Positions 36,796-49,879 of a DNA stretch of 64,000 nucleotides are shown here, one piece after another. The first letter of the stretch is position 1; each line of letters opens with the position of its first letter. A model generated the notes under the pieces. The model did not search any database and was not told where the DNA came from. It saw only the letters and a list, made by a program, of their open reading frames with translations. The translations under genes were made by a program, and so were the position numbers. Source of the DNA: Plazaster borealis (lineage: Eukaryota > Echinodermata > Asteroidea > Forcipulatida > Labidiasteridae); the NCBI GenBank assembly GCA_021014325.1, contig CM037462.1:8228501-8292500 (forward strand), written 5' to 3'.

Positions 36796-36986
36796 TCACA
36801 TTGAAAGTCTACTATAAATCTTATTGCCAAATGATCCATCTGAGGCATGACAAACTTGGAAAAGGTCATCAATGTCGTGCAATGGATGCAAAGTAACAAA
36901 CATGAAAGCCCTACAGAAAGCTGGAAAGGTAACTCCTTCATCACCAAATATATCCAAAGCCCCCTGTTCCTGAAGGAATAAGCAAT
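36796..36986 (-). other. Protein-like frame upstream of the receptor gene, unassigned
   Basis: After an acceptor-like ttattccttcag, a frame reads EQGALDIFGDEGVTFPAFCR, then HPLHDIDDLFQVCHASDG and SFGNKIYS before a stop. The texture is coding-like and loosely reminiscent of EF-hand helices, but there is no valid loop and no donor or partner exon was found. It could be a 5' exon, a pseudogene piece or chance. Confidence 0.2.
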
Positions 36987-37139
36987 TTGAGCACACTGTC
37001 TACAGGTTTCACAGTAATGTCTAGCGGGAAGTGCCAGCAAAAGTAGCTCCACACAACACCAAGGCTAAGACTGAGAAGTGCTAGAATTTCTCTCCTGTAG
37101 TCCATCAGATTGCTTAAAACACTTCCTGGCAGCCATATC

Positions 37140-39230
37140 TATGTTTACCAAAATCCAATTTCAAACATCCAATAAATTTCATGGATTCTAAAACAAAAGT
37201 TTCTCAAACTGTGTGACAACCCTTGAAACAAATTTGAAGAATAAATTCACAGGTTGCACTGTTGTGTTCAGAGGTATTCAACAAATGTTATGTTCATGTT
37301 AAATGTGGAGTTTTCCCAATGATGAGGTATCTCTGGATATAAAAGTTTGCATCATTTCAATTTCAGTTGTTAGTCAACCAAAGCCAAATACACTTGCCCA
37401 AGTTATCTCACAGTTTCTCAAGCATTACTTATAGTTTTGAAGTTATGTCAAAGACCACATCCTGCAGGTTTTGTTGTGAGGTCCACCGTCCAGTCAGCCA
37501 ACACCATGGGTGAGCAGAGAGAATTTTACCCACAACACTGGGACAAAAACTGTAACACTGGCTGTCTCTCCTGACGTTTCGGCAGCAAGTCATTGTAGTC
37601 AACACCCCTTAACTTGAACTCAAATGATATCATGGGAGCTAGTAGTAGATGTAAGACTCCTCCTCAAGAGTTTCAAAGTATGCCAACTTCCTAAATGACA
37701 ACTGCAACCATAGAGCAATAGCTTGTTCAAGAGAATAGTTGTGGCATCATCGTCATTAATTTAACAACGACAACAACTAATTTTATCAAACCTTTCTGTT
37801 GGCAACATGTGTTCTTACATCTCATTAAAAAAACCTCAGCTGAACGCCTTTTATTAATATATACCTCAAATGCACTGATTTACTTCACAATGGAACAGTC
37901 CATTGTCCGAACACACATATGGATTATTTGATGACAAAAGGTTTTTACAGCTAACCCGACAAATTTGTGTACGATATATTGATTGTTAACCATTCAAAGG
38001 GAGTTAACAAAAATGACTTTCCAGGTTACTGTGTAATTATTATTCCATATTCTTGAACTAAAATTAGACACAAAAATTCCCTTGGATGAATTAACCTGAC
38101 TGTGACCCTCATTGTTTGAATTGAAGCAATTAAATATTTTGCTTGAATGTTTGCTTTACAGTCTGACAACCAGGCCTGGCATCTGTGTCAGAAACACCTC
38201 ATAATGGAATATGGCAATACTAATTCCCTTTATACGTCAAACAAACACCACCTGTTGTACATTGTGCGTGAAGAAAGAATGACAGTGAAGCCGTACTGTG
38301 GATCTCCTCGCTCTTCTGCACACACTCTATGCTTACAATGGCTAAAGCGGGTATACCAGATTGGTTTACAAGTATAGTCTACGTATTCCAATCTTCAGGT
38401 TTTCAAGCAACATTATACGTTTTATTTGTTATTATTACATATTTCCAGTAATGAAAAAAGGAGTGCCTCAAAGGTGAACTTAATCACTGAAGCCTAACTA
38501 AACCTTTAAATCCTACTCTTCTAAGGAAAGCATTTTAAGTAATCTATATTACCTGCACTGGCTACATGTATGTATCTAATTACAAAGAACCTACAGCTTA
38601 ACGTTCATCCAAAGGAAAACTAATTAATATAGATTTTCCCGGTCATTTTCAGCAAATATCCGGCCCATTTAAACGTCATGTTATTTTATGTCGTGAATTT
38701 TTTTTTGAAAGCTCCTCAAAACAGTAATTAAATTTTAATTAATTTGTTAGCAAATGAACTTTTGAGACATGCAAAAAGATAACCATTCAATTTAACAATC
38801 CACTCACACGCCATTCAAATTCGTAGGCGCTTTTTGCTGACATTTCTAGTTGTGTTGCTCTGTTATTTAAAATTGAATGCTGATTTTGCATGGTTATAAA
38901 GAATGCCTTGTTGAATAATTCACATGCCTAAAAGTGAGATTAAATAATGGTTTCATTGAAGAGGCAAAATCACTTTAATACAAATGCATATAAGTGAAAT
39001 AGGCTGATTTTTTGCTGAAAAGAACTGGGAAAAGCTATATAACTATTAGTAGAACCGTGCTTAGGCAAGGAAGAACAAACATTTGTCCAAATTGAAAAGA
39101 TTGGTTTTGAGAAGGGCCTAGTTGATCCAGAGTTTGTGCATCTTGGATGTTTTGGGGCGGTTTGTTCCAAAAGGGTGGAGAGCTGAGCTAGAAAATGAAC
39201 GCTGGCTGTACGACCTTGTCGATGCTAATG
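37140..39230. other. Intergenic spacer, no gene recognised
   Basis: AT-rich DNA upstream of the receptor gene. No coding exon or RNA gene is supported. A gacgtttcggcagcaagtca motif at about 37573 looks repeat-derived. Confidence 0.55.
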
Positions 39231-39233
39231 AAC

Positions 39234-39420
39234 AGGGCCCAATTTCATAGAGCTGCTTAAGCACAAAAAGTATCTAAGCACAACAAAATTATGCTTACCA
39301 GAACAAGGTTACCAGCAAAAATACCATCTCACATGTACTATCTGTGGCTGGTATCCTGCTAAGTAGAAATTGTTTAAGCAGTTTTTTCTGCTTAAGCAGC
39401 TCTATGAAATTGGGCCCAGG
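39234..39420. repeat. Fold-back element, GGGCCCAATTTCATAGAGCTGCTTAAGC type copy
   Basis: Left gggcccaatttcatagagct, right agctctatgaaattgggccc: perfect 20-bp ends, with gcttaagca paired inside. This is the best copy of the family in the window. Confidence 0.85.
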
Positions 39421-39467
39421 TATTCAGGTGAGTAGGGATTGTGAGTGGAGAGGGGAGTTTTCTTGGC

Positions 39468-39660
39468 ACATGGGCTCAATTTCAAAAAGCTGTTAAGCAG
39501 GAAATGGTACTTTTTTATGCTAAGCATAAGTTAGTAGGGAACCAGTCACTAACAAAATATATTACATGGTAAATTGGCTGGTAACCCGTTTCTGCTAAGC
39601 AAGATTTGTCTTCACTGAGCATAATTTTCTGCTAACCAGCTTTATAAAATTAGGCCCTAG
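39468..39660. repeat. Fold-back element, diverged copy of the GGGCCCAATTTC family
   Basis: Left gggctcaatttcaaaaagct, right gctttataaaattaggccct. The interior keeps cagtcac and tggtaac blocks. Confidence 0.7.
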
Positions 39661-40250
39661 CCAAGGATGCAGTAATAGGTGTGGGTAGAAATGATTTTTG
39701 TACAAAAAACCGCTGTCTAACAGGAAGCAGAAGTTTGGTGAAATATGGTCTCAGCAATATAAAGTGTCCTAATCAAGAATAGATTCACAACCAACAACCA
39801 GGCCAGGATTCAAACCCATATTCTGTAACAAAAAAGCTTGAATATACATATTGACAACAAAGTTTCAACAGATGCTAAATGTTTTGTGATAATAAAATGT
39901 TTTTATGTGCTAAAAATAATAGTCATTTCCTGGCAAGGGAGTTGGTTCTTCAAACACAATATTCTCTGATGATGGGATTTTTTTAACAGCGACATTTCTG
40001 CTGCTGAGTAGTACCAGCATAGTCTTAATATCAATTAAATTGTTAAAGGTTCATGGCCCATAAATATGTTAAGCATATAAAATATCTCAGCATAGGAATA
40101 GGTTACCAGAGAAAAAAACATGTACTGTTAATTGTTTCTGACTAGTATTTGCTCAGCCACAAAAAATTGCTAAGGACAATTTTCTGCTCTACTGTTATAT
40201 GAAATTGGTTGCATGTAATTGGTTTTTGGATCATAAAACTAATTCCCAAC

Positions 40251-40626
40251 CTTAAAGGCACTGAACACGTTTGGAAATTGTCAAAGACCAATGTTCTCAC
40301 TTGGTGTATCCCAACATATGCATAAAATAACAAGCCTGTGAAAATTTGGGCTCAATTGGTCATCGAAGTTGCAAGAAAATGATGAAAGAAAAAACACCCG
40401 TGTTGTACAAATTTGTGTGCTTTCAGATAGGAATAAAAGGCTTCTTGCAAGAAGTCTTTTATTATTTTAGTGAGAAATTACCTCTTTCTCAAAAACTACG
40501 TTACTTCAGAGGGAGTCGTTTCTCACAATGTTTTATTCTATCAACAGCTCTCTGTTGCTCGTTACCAAGTCAGTTTTTATGCTAATATATATTTTGAGTA
40601 ATTACCAAGCGTGTACAGTGCCTTTA
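40251..40626. repeat. Fold-back element, AAAGGCA family, reverse of 21.0 kb copy
   Basis: Left aaaggcactgaacacgtttg, right aagcgtgtacagtgccttta. Interior gttgcaagaaaatgatgaaa and cagagggagtcgtttctcac match 21006-21356 in reverse. Confidence 0.8.
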
Positions 40627-40787
40627 AGTGTTTAATAAAAATAACATCCAACCAAGCTGTAAAAATGTTGTCAAATTTAATGCTACTTCCCAGGTTGTTT
40701 CGTAAACTTGGGTGTAATCCATGATTATTTACCAGTTACAGGTTGAATGGCTTCTGACTTGACAAAATAGGGAGACCGCCAACATTA

Positions 40788-40960
40788 GGGCTATATAGCT
40801 CAGTTGGTAGAACACCAGCACCTTAATCCAAAGGTCGAAGGTTCAAATCCCAGTCTGGTAAATTTTTCTCTTGTTCAACCCGAAATTAATTAAATTTACC
40901 CGTCAAGTAATGAACTCTTGTGGTTATTACTTGATACCCAAAACAAATTAGGTGGCCCCG
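40788..40960 (+). repeat. tRNA-like SINE, third family
   Basis: gctatatagctcagttggta, B box ggttcaaatcccagtc, and a body (attaaatttacccgtcaag) not found in tRNAs. Confidence 0.6.
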
Positions 40961-40984
40961 TTCTAATGTAAACAATGGACAAGA

Positions 40985-41432
40985 AATGATGATAATAATA
41001 ATAATACTAATAATAATGTAGTCTTATATAGCACACGTATCTACTAAGAAGGTACTCAAGGCGCTTGAACAGACAAATAGTAATTTTTTCCCGCAAGGTA
41101 TGTGGGGCTACATTTTTGAAGTATGAGACCTATTCCTTTACATAGCACCATGTAATGGTTTACAAGGTGCTGTGGCGCAATATGCTGCCAATCAAACCAG
41201 GAACACCGGGGCGAACCCCTTCTCTTTACGATAATTGCACTGGGTTCTTTCACGTGCATTACACAACACACGGAACCTACGGCTTAACGTCCCATCCGAA
41301 AGACGAAGCATGTGGTTAAGTGTCTTGCTTTAAGGACACAAGTGTCACGACTGTGATTCGAACCCACACTCTGCTGATCAGAAACACCAGAGCTTGAGTT
41401 CGGTGTTCTTATCCGCTTGGCCACGACACTCC
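40985..41432 (-). repeat. tRNA-derived SINE, minus-strand copy
   Basis: Reading on minus: head gtcgtggccaagcggataag, B box gggttcgaatcac, body ending at an ATT-rich tail at about 40990-41010. Same family as 12642-13036. Confidence 0.85.
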
Positions 41433-42766
41433 ATAGATAGTGTGGAAGTTGACCTCTGTTGGTAGTTGGATACATTTTAATGGTAAACTTTTGATCACAA
41501 CACTTGAAAAAGTTTCCCGTACCTGCAATTTTCGACCGAAATTCCAATCTTCATCGGAAGGATGACCCGGATGTTGAATCCGTGACTTTGCGGACATGTG
41601 ATTCCAACATCGTGCCATAGTTATTATACTTCCCCCCAATCCTGGTCAGAAGAATTTATGTTTTGTTAGAGATTGTGTAAATTTTATACTGACTGAAATA
41701 AGAAATGGTGATTTTGAGGTCTTAATATGGGTTCTTTTCCCTTGACTTTCACCGTATTTCAGGCAGAAATATTTATCTGGACCGAGGATTGGTACTTGTT
41801 TGAACGTTTATGATCAGTGAGCTTTCAGTTTGAAACAAATCAATTTCTTTTTTTATAAACACCTATCCTGTAGTTTGTCTTTAAATTCCAATAACTTACT
41901 TTAAACATGAGGTTTAAGATCATGCAATGGCCTTGAATTGGTTGAGATACAATTGTTAAAACTGTGGCTTATAGAAATTTAAATATGTAGCCTTAGAAAA
42001 AGCAGAAGAAAAAATACAAATTAAGCAAAATATACTCTTGGATGATTCCACAGCATTAAATAACACAAACAGTTCTAATGGGTGACTTTGTTAATAAAGT
42101 TTATTTCAAAACTGTATCTCAAATATAGAACATTATTGCTACCATTGGTCCAAACCATACAAATACATTACAATAATTAATATCTTATACAAGGATTCCC
42201 AGAGGGATACCAGATACCACCAAGCTTTTAAAATAACTTTATAAAATTATTGATAATTATTACAGCGAGATATTTACATACAATATATATTTTCATAATT
42301 ATACACTAATCATACAAGTAAATGAAACTACAACCATTAAACAAAGTTTACACTTGGGTTAAAAAGTGCCTATTGGCCCCTTAAACTTTGGGAATCAAAT
42401 TGAATGTGCAAATTATGGTAAGCATGCCACCATACCTAAAAATGCACACTACACTATAAGGAAAATCGACCCCCAAAATGGCACAACCAAGATTATTGTG
42501 AGGATGACTTCAGGTGAATTGTATAGTTCCCACTTGACATCACACAGTGTAAAGTCTGCCATCTTTACAAACAAGGATAGTCATTTTTTTAATGCACAAC
42601 TCGTCACTGTTTTCACGAAGAGCCACAAATCTTAAAATGACAAATATTGATTATTACAAGGGGCCTTTATCTCAATAAATGCATTTTGTGATTTCACGAA
42701 GAGCCACTGGCCCCCAAAAATGCATTGTAATACATTGCAACAAATGTAGGTCAAATCGTGTTTCTG

Positions 42767-43111
42767 TTTTCACGAAGAGCCACTTATGTCAGTGTGCGCG
42801 TGATCACGTGACATACGCGCCCCTTTCCTATATAAAAACAAGTTAACCAGTTGGGTGTTTAAGTAGGTCAACTCACTTTTTAGGTTTCACGAAGAGACAC
42901 GTATCTATGACTAATTACTATGGCAATTAGCCAATATATTTAAAGAAATTAGTTATTCAATGGAGAGGTTAAACTTATACAGAATCATATGAGTGGTCTT
43001 TAACTGAATATCTTGGCTTTAGTATTGCAGATTTTGCAGTTTTAAGCCAAGCACAGTGAAAAATGTAAATCTCAATCAAGCGTTTGGACATAAGTGGCTC
43101 TTCGTGAAAAA
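42767..43111. repeat. TIR element with TTTTCACGAAGAGCCACTTAT ends
   Basis: gttttcacgaagagccactt at the left is inverted at the right as aagtggctcttcgtgaaaaa. Extra direct copies of the end motif lie at about 42611-42625, 42692-42707 and 42887-42901. Confidence 0.7.
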
Positions 43112-43424
43112 CGGTGTCAAACTGTGCAAAAATACTGCGTTCTGCAAGTGGGTGTTCTATCAGAAGCCTTGCATGATTGGTCGGAGAAACCACTTGGCTG
43201 CATAGAAAAATAAGAACACTTGACGCAGCTCAAAGCCAAAGCCCAAGTTGCCCTTAAAGGTAGCATATGTCAGGAACTATCTATTGTGCAGCTAAGACCA
43301 TTGATGTTGTGCACAACATTTTAGTAAACGGTTTAAAAAAGAAATTCTTGAAACTAGGGACCTTGAAGTTGCAATGATGGAAAAAGAGCTCATGAGGAAA
43401 TGTGTGCATGCTTAGTCACATGCC

Positions 43425-43610
43425 CCTGCACCATGGAGCTACTTAAGCATACAAAAAGTAACCAAACACAAACAAATTAAGGAATAAGGTCACCAGTCAA
43501 AATACATTGTAGCATGTACTATTTTCAACTGGTTTCCTACAAACTTTTGCTCAGCTGAAATATTTGAAACATTATTGTCTGCTTAAGCAGCTCTATGCAA
43601 TTGGACCCAG
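43425..43610. repeat. Fold-back element, GGGCCCAATTTC family
   Basis: Right end gcttaagcagctctatgcaa plus ttggaccca, left end accatggagctacttaagca. It lies back-to-back with the next copy at 43611. Confidence 0.65.
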
Positions 43611-43895
43611 GGGCAATTTCATAGCGCTGCTTAACGGTAAGCAAATTTTCGTGCTAACTATAGCAGAAAAATTTGCTTTAGCCTAAGCGTATTTTACAGG
43701 TTAGCAAGAAAATTAGGCGGTCAGCTTGCGCGTTCATCGTGGATTTGCATTATTATGTCATTCATTTTGATACAGTAAGCACTGGAAGGTTAGCATGCCT
43801 TTTCGTGTGCTCACGGTTAGCAGCGCTATGAAATGGAAACTCCCGCAGTAAGCACAAAAACGGTTGTTAAGCAGCTACTATGAAACTAGGCCCTG
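43611..43895. repeat. Fold-back element, longer copy of the GGGCCCAATTTC family
   Basis: Left ggggcaatttcatagcgctg, right gctactatgaaactaggccc. The interior is expanded with ttagcaagaaaattaggcgg and gttagcagcgctatgaaatg. Confidence 0.65.
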
Positions 43896-43899
43896 GTCA

Positions 43900-45285
43900 T
43901 TGCCTTGGTGCCCTTAAAATGTTCCAGTAAAAATTATGTTTTCCTTCATGCCTTGCCCTTTCAACACCAAACAACAGTAATGTATCGGGCCTGCATTGAA
44001 TGTATAATGTTGTAAATATCTATTAAGACCAACCCTTCTGGGCACAACAAAGGTCTTTTTCTACATACATCAATAACAAAATATAAGCGTACCATGAACT
44101 TGAAAGACACAGCAACTGTTCTAAGAACTATTTCAAAGGTGAATTTTAAGTTAACAAAAGAAAAATACTAAATAAGACCTACATTGTAGTTAGAGCAAAG
44201 AATACATAATCAGTTATTTATTTAAGACCAAAAAATAATATGACATGTTGTGCATGGTTTATTATTAAAGATGATAGGTCTGATTTTGGCCTATTTGACA
44301 AAAAATTTAGATTACTATTTTAAATAGCTATATTTATAGATATGAGAAAGTTATGGTTTCACTTAAGATATTGGTCAAAAAAAATCTGCCAATGATAAGT
44401 GGTACCGGTAGTTAACTAAAAGCTAAAAATGAATTATTGTCTGACGTACATTACATCAGCAACGTACGAACAATTTTGCATGTTACATGTATTTTGAGTA
44501 TTGTCCATGGCATAATGCAAAGTTTTTGTATGTTTTTTATTTTGAAACAGCATCATCTGTCAAAATTCGTTCAAAAAAGTATGTTAACAAATTCTTTCGG
44601 CAAAAATCGGACCATGCAACTTTATAATATTGGAAAGAACACACATGTAATATTATTTGAGGTTATTTGCAGTTAGAATGTTCATTTCATTGACATATAA
44701 CTTTAGAGAGGGATTTTAGGCACTTTTGGATAATTAAATTGACATTTACGCATATACAATATAGGCCTGTATTTTAAAAATAAAGTCCAGCCCTCATTTA
44801 TTTAATGTAAAACATTTTCTTAAAATGAATATTAATCCATCCTAGTACAACGAATTTCAGACATACTTATTACACTACTCACTACAGACTTTCTGTTAAC
44901 ACTAGCTATTTTTTATGGGCAGTCCTGAATATCACAAAATGTGTAACTGGGTTGGCACAAGTTGGCAATTTTTAATAAAAACAAGTTGTTTTTTTAACTT
45001 ATGAAGAATATTTGTACTTTTTTGTTGTTGATATTTTTCTTTGTTCAAACCCCAAATTACTTTTAGTTTAGGGCACCACAATTGATTTATCAGTGATATG
45101 GTTAATTTGATAGCTTTTGTATTAAATGATAAATCATTGTATTTGTTTTCAGTTAAGTCTGCCTGTACTTTTGGCTGTGACGTCGCGAAAGAAAGTTATA
45201 TTGACCTATTGCAATATTAGCCAGGTTCCCTATATTCATGACTGATATGTTCCTATTGTCAAAGGGGATTACAAGTACCGTCCCT
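43900..45285. other. Intergenic spacer, nothing assignable
   Basis: AT-rich, no supported exon. A short ORF at 44437-44676 has no domain or splice context. Confidence 0.55.
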
Positions 45286-45354
45286 ATTTCAATTCAAGAT
45301 GGTTTCTGCCCTCAGGTAGAAAATCATCAATCTAATAAAGCGAACAGAATCAAT

Positions 45355-45737
45355 GTGGTTCTTGTATAGAACCAGTTCTCGTATAGAACCAGTTCTTGTA
45401 TAGAACCAGTTCTTGTATAGAACCAGTTCTTGTATAGAACCAGTTCTTGTATAGAACCAGTTGTTGTAAAGAACCAGTTGTTGTAAAGAACCAGTTCTTG
45501 TATAGAACCAGTTCGTGTATAGAACCAGTTCTTGTATAGAACCAGTTCTTGTATAGAACCAGTTCTTGTGTAGAACAAGTTCTTGTGTAGAACCAGTTCT
45601 TGTGTAGAACCAGTTCTTGTGTAGAACCAGTTCTTGTATAGAACCAGTTCTTGTATAGAACCAGTTCTTGTATAGAACCAGTTCTTGTATAGAACCAGTT
45701 CTTGTATAGAACCAGTTCTTGTATAAAACCAGTTCTG
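45355..45737. repeat. 17-bp minisatellite, about 22 units
   Basis: The unit ttcttgtatagaaccag repeats with point variants (gtgtag, gttgtaaag, cgtatag). Because 17 x 3 = 51, every frame stays open and gives a 17-residue peptide repeat (NWFYTRTGSIQELVLYK), which explains the long minus-strand ORFs here. About 75 bp of right flank is shared with 53609-53684. Confidence 0.92.
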
Positions 45738-46059
45738 ACAAGGATTCCAGTAAGTCACATCCTTGAGAAGAATGTAATAGTATGGAGATGATAAGAATAC
45801 CTACACAGTATACCACAAAGTAACATCTAACATATTTATACATAATAAAAATACTGACACAAATGTGTAAATCATAAAAACTTAAATTGTTACAGCACAG
45901 GAGGGTTGCAAAAACCCTCCACAAACCAAACAGAATTAGAAAGAATGGGTCACCAAAGACAAGGGAGGGGCATATATGAGGAGTAGAAAGGTGAATGACA
46001 GGATGGGGTGGGGGGTGAAAAGTTAGCGGAATAAACAAACAGGACGAGAACATAACAGC

Positions 46060-47330
46060 TGTCTTATATTAAGATTTATGATTGTCAGGAATACATCTTT
46101 GATGCATTTTTATCAAAATTTTAAATGAAAATTTCTGTGAATTACTAAATTAAATCCATAGGAACAGTACAAATATGTAATGTACTTATTTAAACTTTAA
46201 AATGCACTGATTGATCTATTTTTAATCAATTTATTATTTTATTAGCTGTTCCAATCCATCCATGTTTTAATTGATTGATTGGCAAATTGGACAGTTGATC
46301 ATCAAATGCACTAATTCAAAATCATTTACATAAGTTTACATACAAAAGTTTTTAGCCCAAAAGCCAATAGTGTATAATTGTTTTGGGGGGGTTAATTTTT
46401 TTATATAGATTATTAATCCTTATATACATGTAAACAGAAAATGTCATCGTTGATTATGGAACATATGACATAAATCAATCAAATCAATCTGAAACTATTC
46501 AAAGGGTTTGAGACGGGTTCAAGTATTTTCAAAATAAATATTCAAAAAAGGAGAGAGTAAAAAGAACCCCTACAATCCTTTCTTAGAGTTGTACTAATAT
46601 ACAAAACACTGACATCCTTAAATAAAACACAAACAAACAACCAGCCACCACAACAACAACAACAACAACAACAACATCTTGTAAACAGTAGAAAATGATT
46701 GTTTAAGGTGAGTGAGTAAAGTTAGTAAGGCACAATGCCAATTGATGGGATTTTGGCATGTTGAAGTTTTATAAAGTAACAAAAAATAACTCCATTAAAG
46801 TACAACATACAGTGACACTATACAAGACAATGAAATTTGTTCATATACCTACAAAATAATCTAAAATTTCTCTTTGACTTCTTTAGAACACAAAAAGAAA
46901 CTGACTGGAATAAAACACAACATTATTTTTATTTGACAAATTAAAATATTTGTAAAAATATAGGCATCTGCTCTAGAATGTCAAAAGGGTCATGGGTTCT
47001 AATCACAACCTAGTAACATGCCTGGACTCAAGAAGGTACTGGGCAATATACAGTGCTTAACACACATCAGTGTATGGTTAAACACAAATATTAAAATAGT
47101 AAAGCTCAAATAAAAACCTCAGGTAACTGCCCTTTAGGCTACATTAGTTTAAAGAAATTCAAACTTTTTGCAGAACAATGTTACAGTATGTGTGTGGACG
47201 GAATAACGAAAACTGGAAATTACACTACATTTAGAGAAAACAACATCAATTTATTAAATCATAATATATCTATGAAATGAATAACTTTTTACAATAAAGT
47301 GAAAAGGTAACCCACAACCAAGGCGGTCAT
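46060..47330. other. Intergenic spacer with SINE fragment
   Basis: AT-rich. It contains a CAA triplet run at about 46650-46675 and a diverged second-family SINE at 46968-47090. No exon is supported. Confidence 0.55.
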
Positions 47331-47469
47331 GGCATTTGGATGTTGCTCCTTCCTGTTACTGAGCCAGTCATTTCATTAACTTTCTCTCGGCAGGAAATGT
47401 GAAGCCAAGTTGCCATTATTTTCTGTACATCAGAGGGTTATTATAAACACAGAAGCTGTCTATGCCATC

Positions 47470-47700
47470 TCATGCTTCTTTACTCCCGGGTGAAGGGAAG
47501 CAATTAAAGTGAACTGTCTTGCTCATATTCACACCAATGCAATACTGGCAAAGCTGAATATTAGACTCCAAATGACTCCACCGATTGAAACTTCCAATGC
47601 CGTGCAGATAACCAATCCACGCAGCTCCTTTGTGGTCTGCATTTGAACAGAAGATAGACTGCTTGAAGGGTAGCGCCCTCTGTTGTCCAAACAGCTGCAA
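47470..47700 (-). other. Unassigned 76-codon ORF
   Basis: The frame reads SIFCSNADHKGAAWIGYLHG, NRWSHLESNIQLCQYC and ends in a stop. It looks protein-like, but no domain is recognised and no splice partner was found. It lies 2.2 kb downstream of the EF-hand gene's stop codon, on the same strand. Confidence 0.2.
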
Positions 47701-48224
47701 TTTCCATTAATTCAATGATATTGTATAAGGCTTGTGGGAGACCTAGGCTGCTTCCGAGTCAAGCGACAACAGCTATTGCTAAGGCTGGTGACTATAGCAA
47801 TTACATTGAAGAATAGAACTTTTCGGCAATTCACACACAGCCACTGCCGAAGCCATTAATTCGGACACAGCCCAACCGGTGTGCAGGTTTTCCCAGTGGT
47901 GTTGCTCCGATTGATCATTCTTTCATTGTCAATTAACATTTACTTCAAAATGGACAGAAAGCACTGAACTAACTTAGACCATCATATACAAACAAGCCAC
48001 AGCACCTGGACTTCCTTTAGGCATAATTTGTAAAGAGTTCAATGGTAGAAAACGAAAAAACTTGCAGATATTACCTTATAACTGATTTGTTATCAACTGT
48101 CACTATAAAAAATGCGCACTACACTGTATAATGGGGACATTGACTCCCAAAATTGTGCAAGCAAGTTTATTGTAATCAGGCATGTGAGCGGGTCATGGAA
48201 AAAACCAAGGATTTTTTTTTTTAA

Positions 48225-48320
48225 GTGTTCGGATTTTGGGACAGCGCTATTTGTACGTGTCCGGATTTTGGGCCAGCTGTATTTGTACGTGTCCGGATTT
48301 TGGGCCAGCACTACGTACGT
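48225..48320. repeat. Three tandem 32-bp units
   Basis: gtgtccggattttgggccag plus ctgtatttgtac is repeated three times. It sits inside a longer sequence (48110-48890) whose two ends resemble 42443-42520. Confidence 0.8.
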
Positions 48321-49159
48321 GTTTTCACTTGTGAGCTGTCTAGAGCGACTACACTACATCGAACGTGTACAAACGCGCCCGACGTGTCCTATCCAGTCAA
48401 TATAATAGAGATCAATGGGTACTACACACACGTGAAAGACCGTGTGCGCCTAGTCTTAACTCAAGGTGTTGGCTTTTTAATACATTTTTTAGTAAAGCGC
48501 CCTCTCTTGGTGGAACTGGACGACGACATGGGTAAGTATAATGGGACATCGCGCTTAACGAAAAATGAACAACAACGGCTTTAATCAAAGACTAACGCGG
48601 ATCATTTTACCGGGTCTAGCCCCCGACTCACGTGTCAAAATCAAATCGCAAAATGCTTCCTGATGCCAGGTTCTCCTTCTCTGTATGAGTGTTGTGCAGT
48701 AAAATTACTTGCTGCTCGATGTCGGAGGTAAACAAAAAATCGCGGGCCGGCCACTCATGGCGGAGACGGGGAAAAAGCGGAGCCCGCAAGAAAAACGCGG
48801 AATGGGAAAATAAAAAACGCGGATTTTCGCGTAAACGCAGAAGTCTCACATGCCTGTGTAATGATGACGTCAGGTGAATTGGGTTACACCAGTTCGATCT
48901 CAGCCCTTATATAAAAATGTACATGTACAGTAGTCACATTCAATATTGAAACAGACTACCATATCTTTCTGTCAGAGTGAAACCTTTGGCCAATCTAACA
49001 TACCTGCAAACCACATGTTTTTGTGTGCTGGATCATTTTCGCATCCTACTTTGTTTTTAGCCAGTACTTCCAGTACATTGACACAAGAAACTCTGACAAT
49101 ATTACATTTGCAAATCACCACAAAAATATGATTGCAAATACTTTGGATGAAAATTTCAT

Positions 49160-49523
49160 TTAAAGGGTCTGAATACAAAAATAAATTGCGAAAAAAAAAA
49201 ACTTGGTAAGAAATACAGCAGCTTTGGATAGTATAATGCATTTTGAGAAACTTTTCACTTAGAAGTACTGCGGTTATGGAAAAAGATATCACCTTTTATC
49301 CCCCAAAATTTGAATCTGAGAAGCGTTACTGACAGTAACGTTTCTCCAATTGCAGATTATTCTTCCTGCAAGGAAATAACCACTCCAGATTTTCGGCAAT
49401 ATCTCAAAAACGCCACCTTTTGAAATGAAATTTTCACATCTTAGTTTGATGGTATACATCTACAACTATATAGGATTGAAACAAACAGTGGGTTCCAATT
49501 ACCAAACGTATACAATCCCTTTA
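49160..49523. repeat. Fold-back element, TATACGTTTGGTAATTGG variant
   Basis: Left taaagggtctgaatacaaaa, right caattaccaaacgtatacaa and tccctttaaa. Interior agcagctttggatagtataa is shared with 4638 and 33.7 kb. Confidence 0.72.
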
Positions 49524-49879
49524 AACAGATAAATAAGCTGAAGCTTGAGAATTTACAAATTCCAAATACATTCATAGTGTGTTAAACAAACATTAACTTT
49601 TCCATAGTACTCATTTTGTGGAAGCATGATTAAACATATATTGATAACAGAGGGCGCTACAAGTTACATCAATGCAGGTTTGAGAAAAATCAAGTAGATT
49701 TCCATTGGATAATAAAAGAGCAATACTTGCGTGTCGGAATTACTGTTGGTCATCCAGGGGTATTCTTATTCCAGCTGGTGATTGAGTTTCTTGCTTTAAG
49801 GGGTTCTATTGCCCCCTGAAAGTTCAACATCTTACTGATGCAAGCTCGGCCGTGTCCATTCCACTAGGTGATTCAATAC

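Noticed and set aside
37555..37605. Second hammerhead candidate around gacgtttcggcagcaagtca
   Set aside because: Only the GAAAC part matches; no CUGANGA-like strand or stem II could be placed.
42605..43111. CRISPR-like spaced repeats
   Set aside because: Spacing is irregular, one copy is inverted, and the surroundings are eukaryotic; a TIR element explains it.
45289..46053. Long minus-strand ORFs (254 and 143 codons) with NWFYTRTGSIQELVLYK repeats
   Set aside because: They are translations of the 17-bp minisatellite, which cannot create stops in any frame; the flanks show no coding or splice signals.
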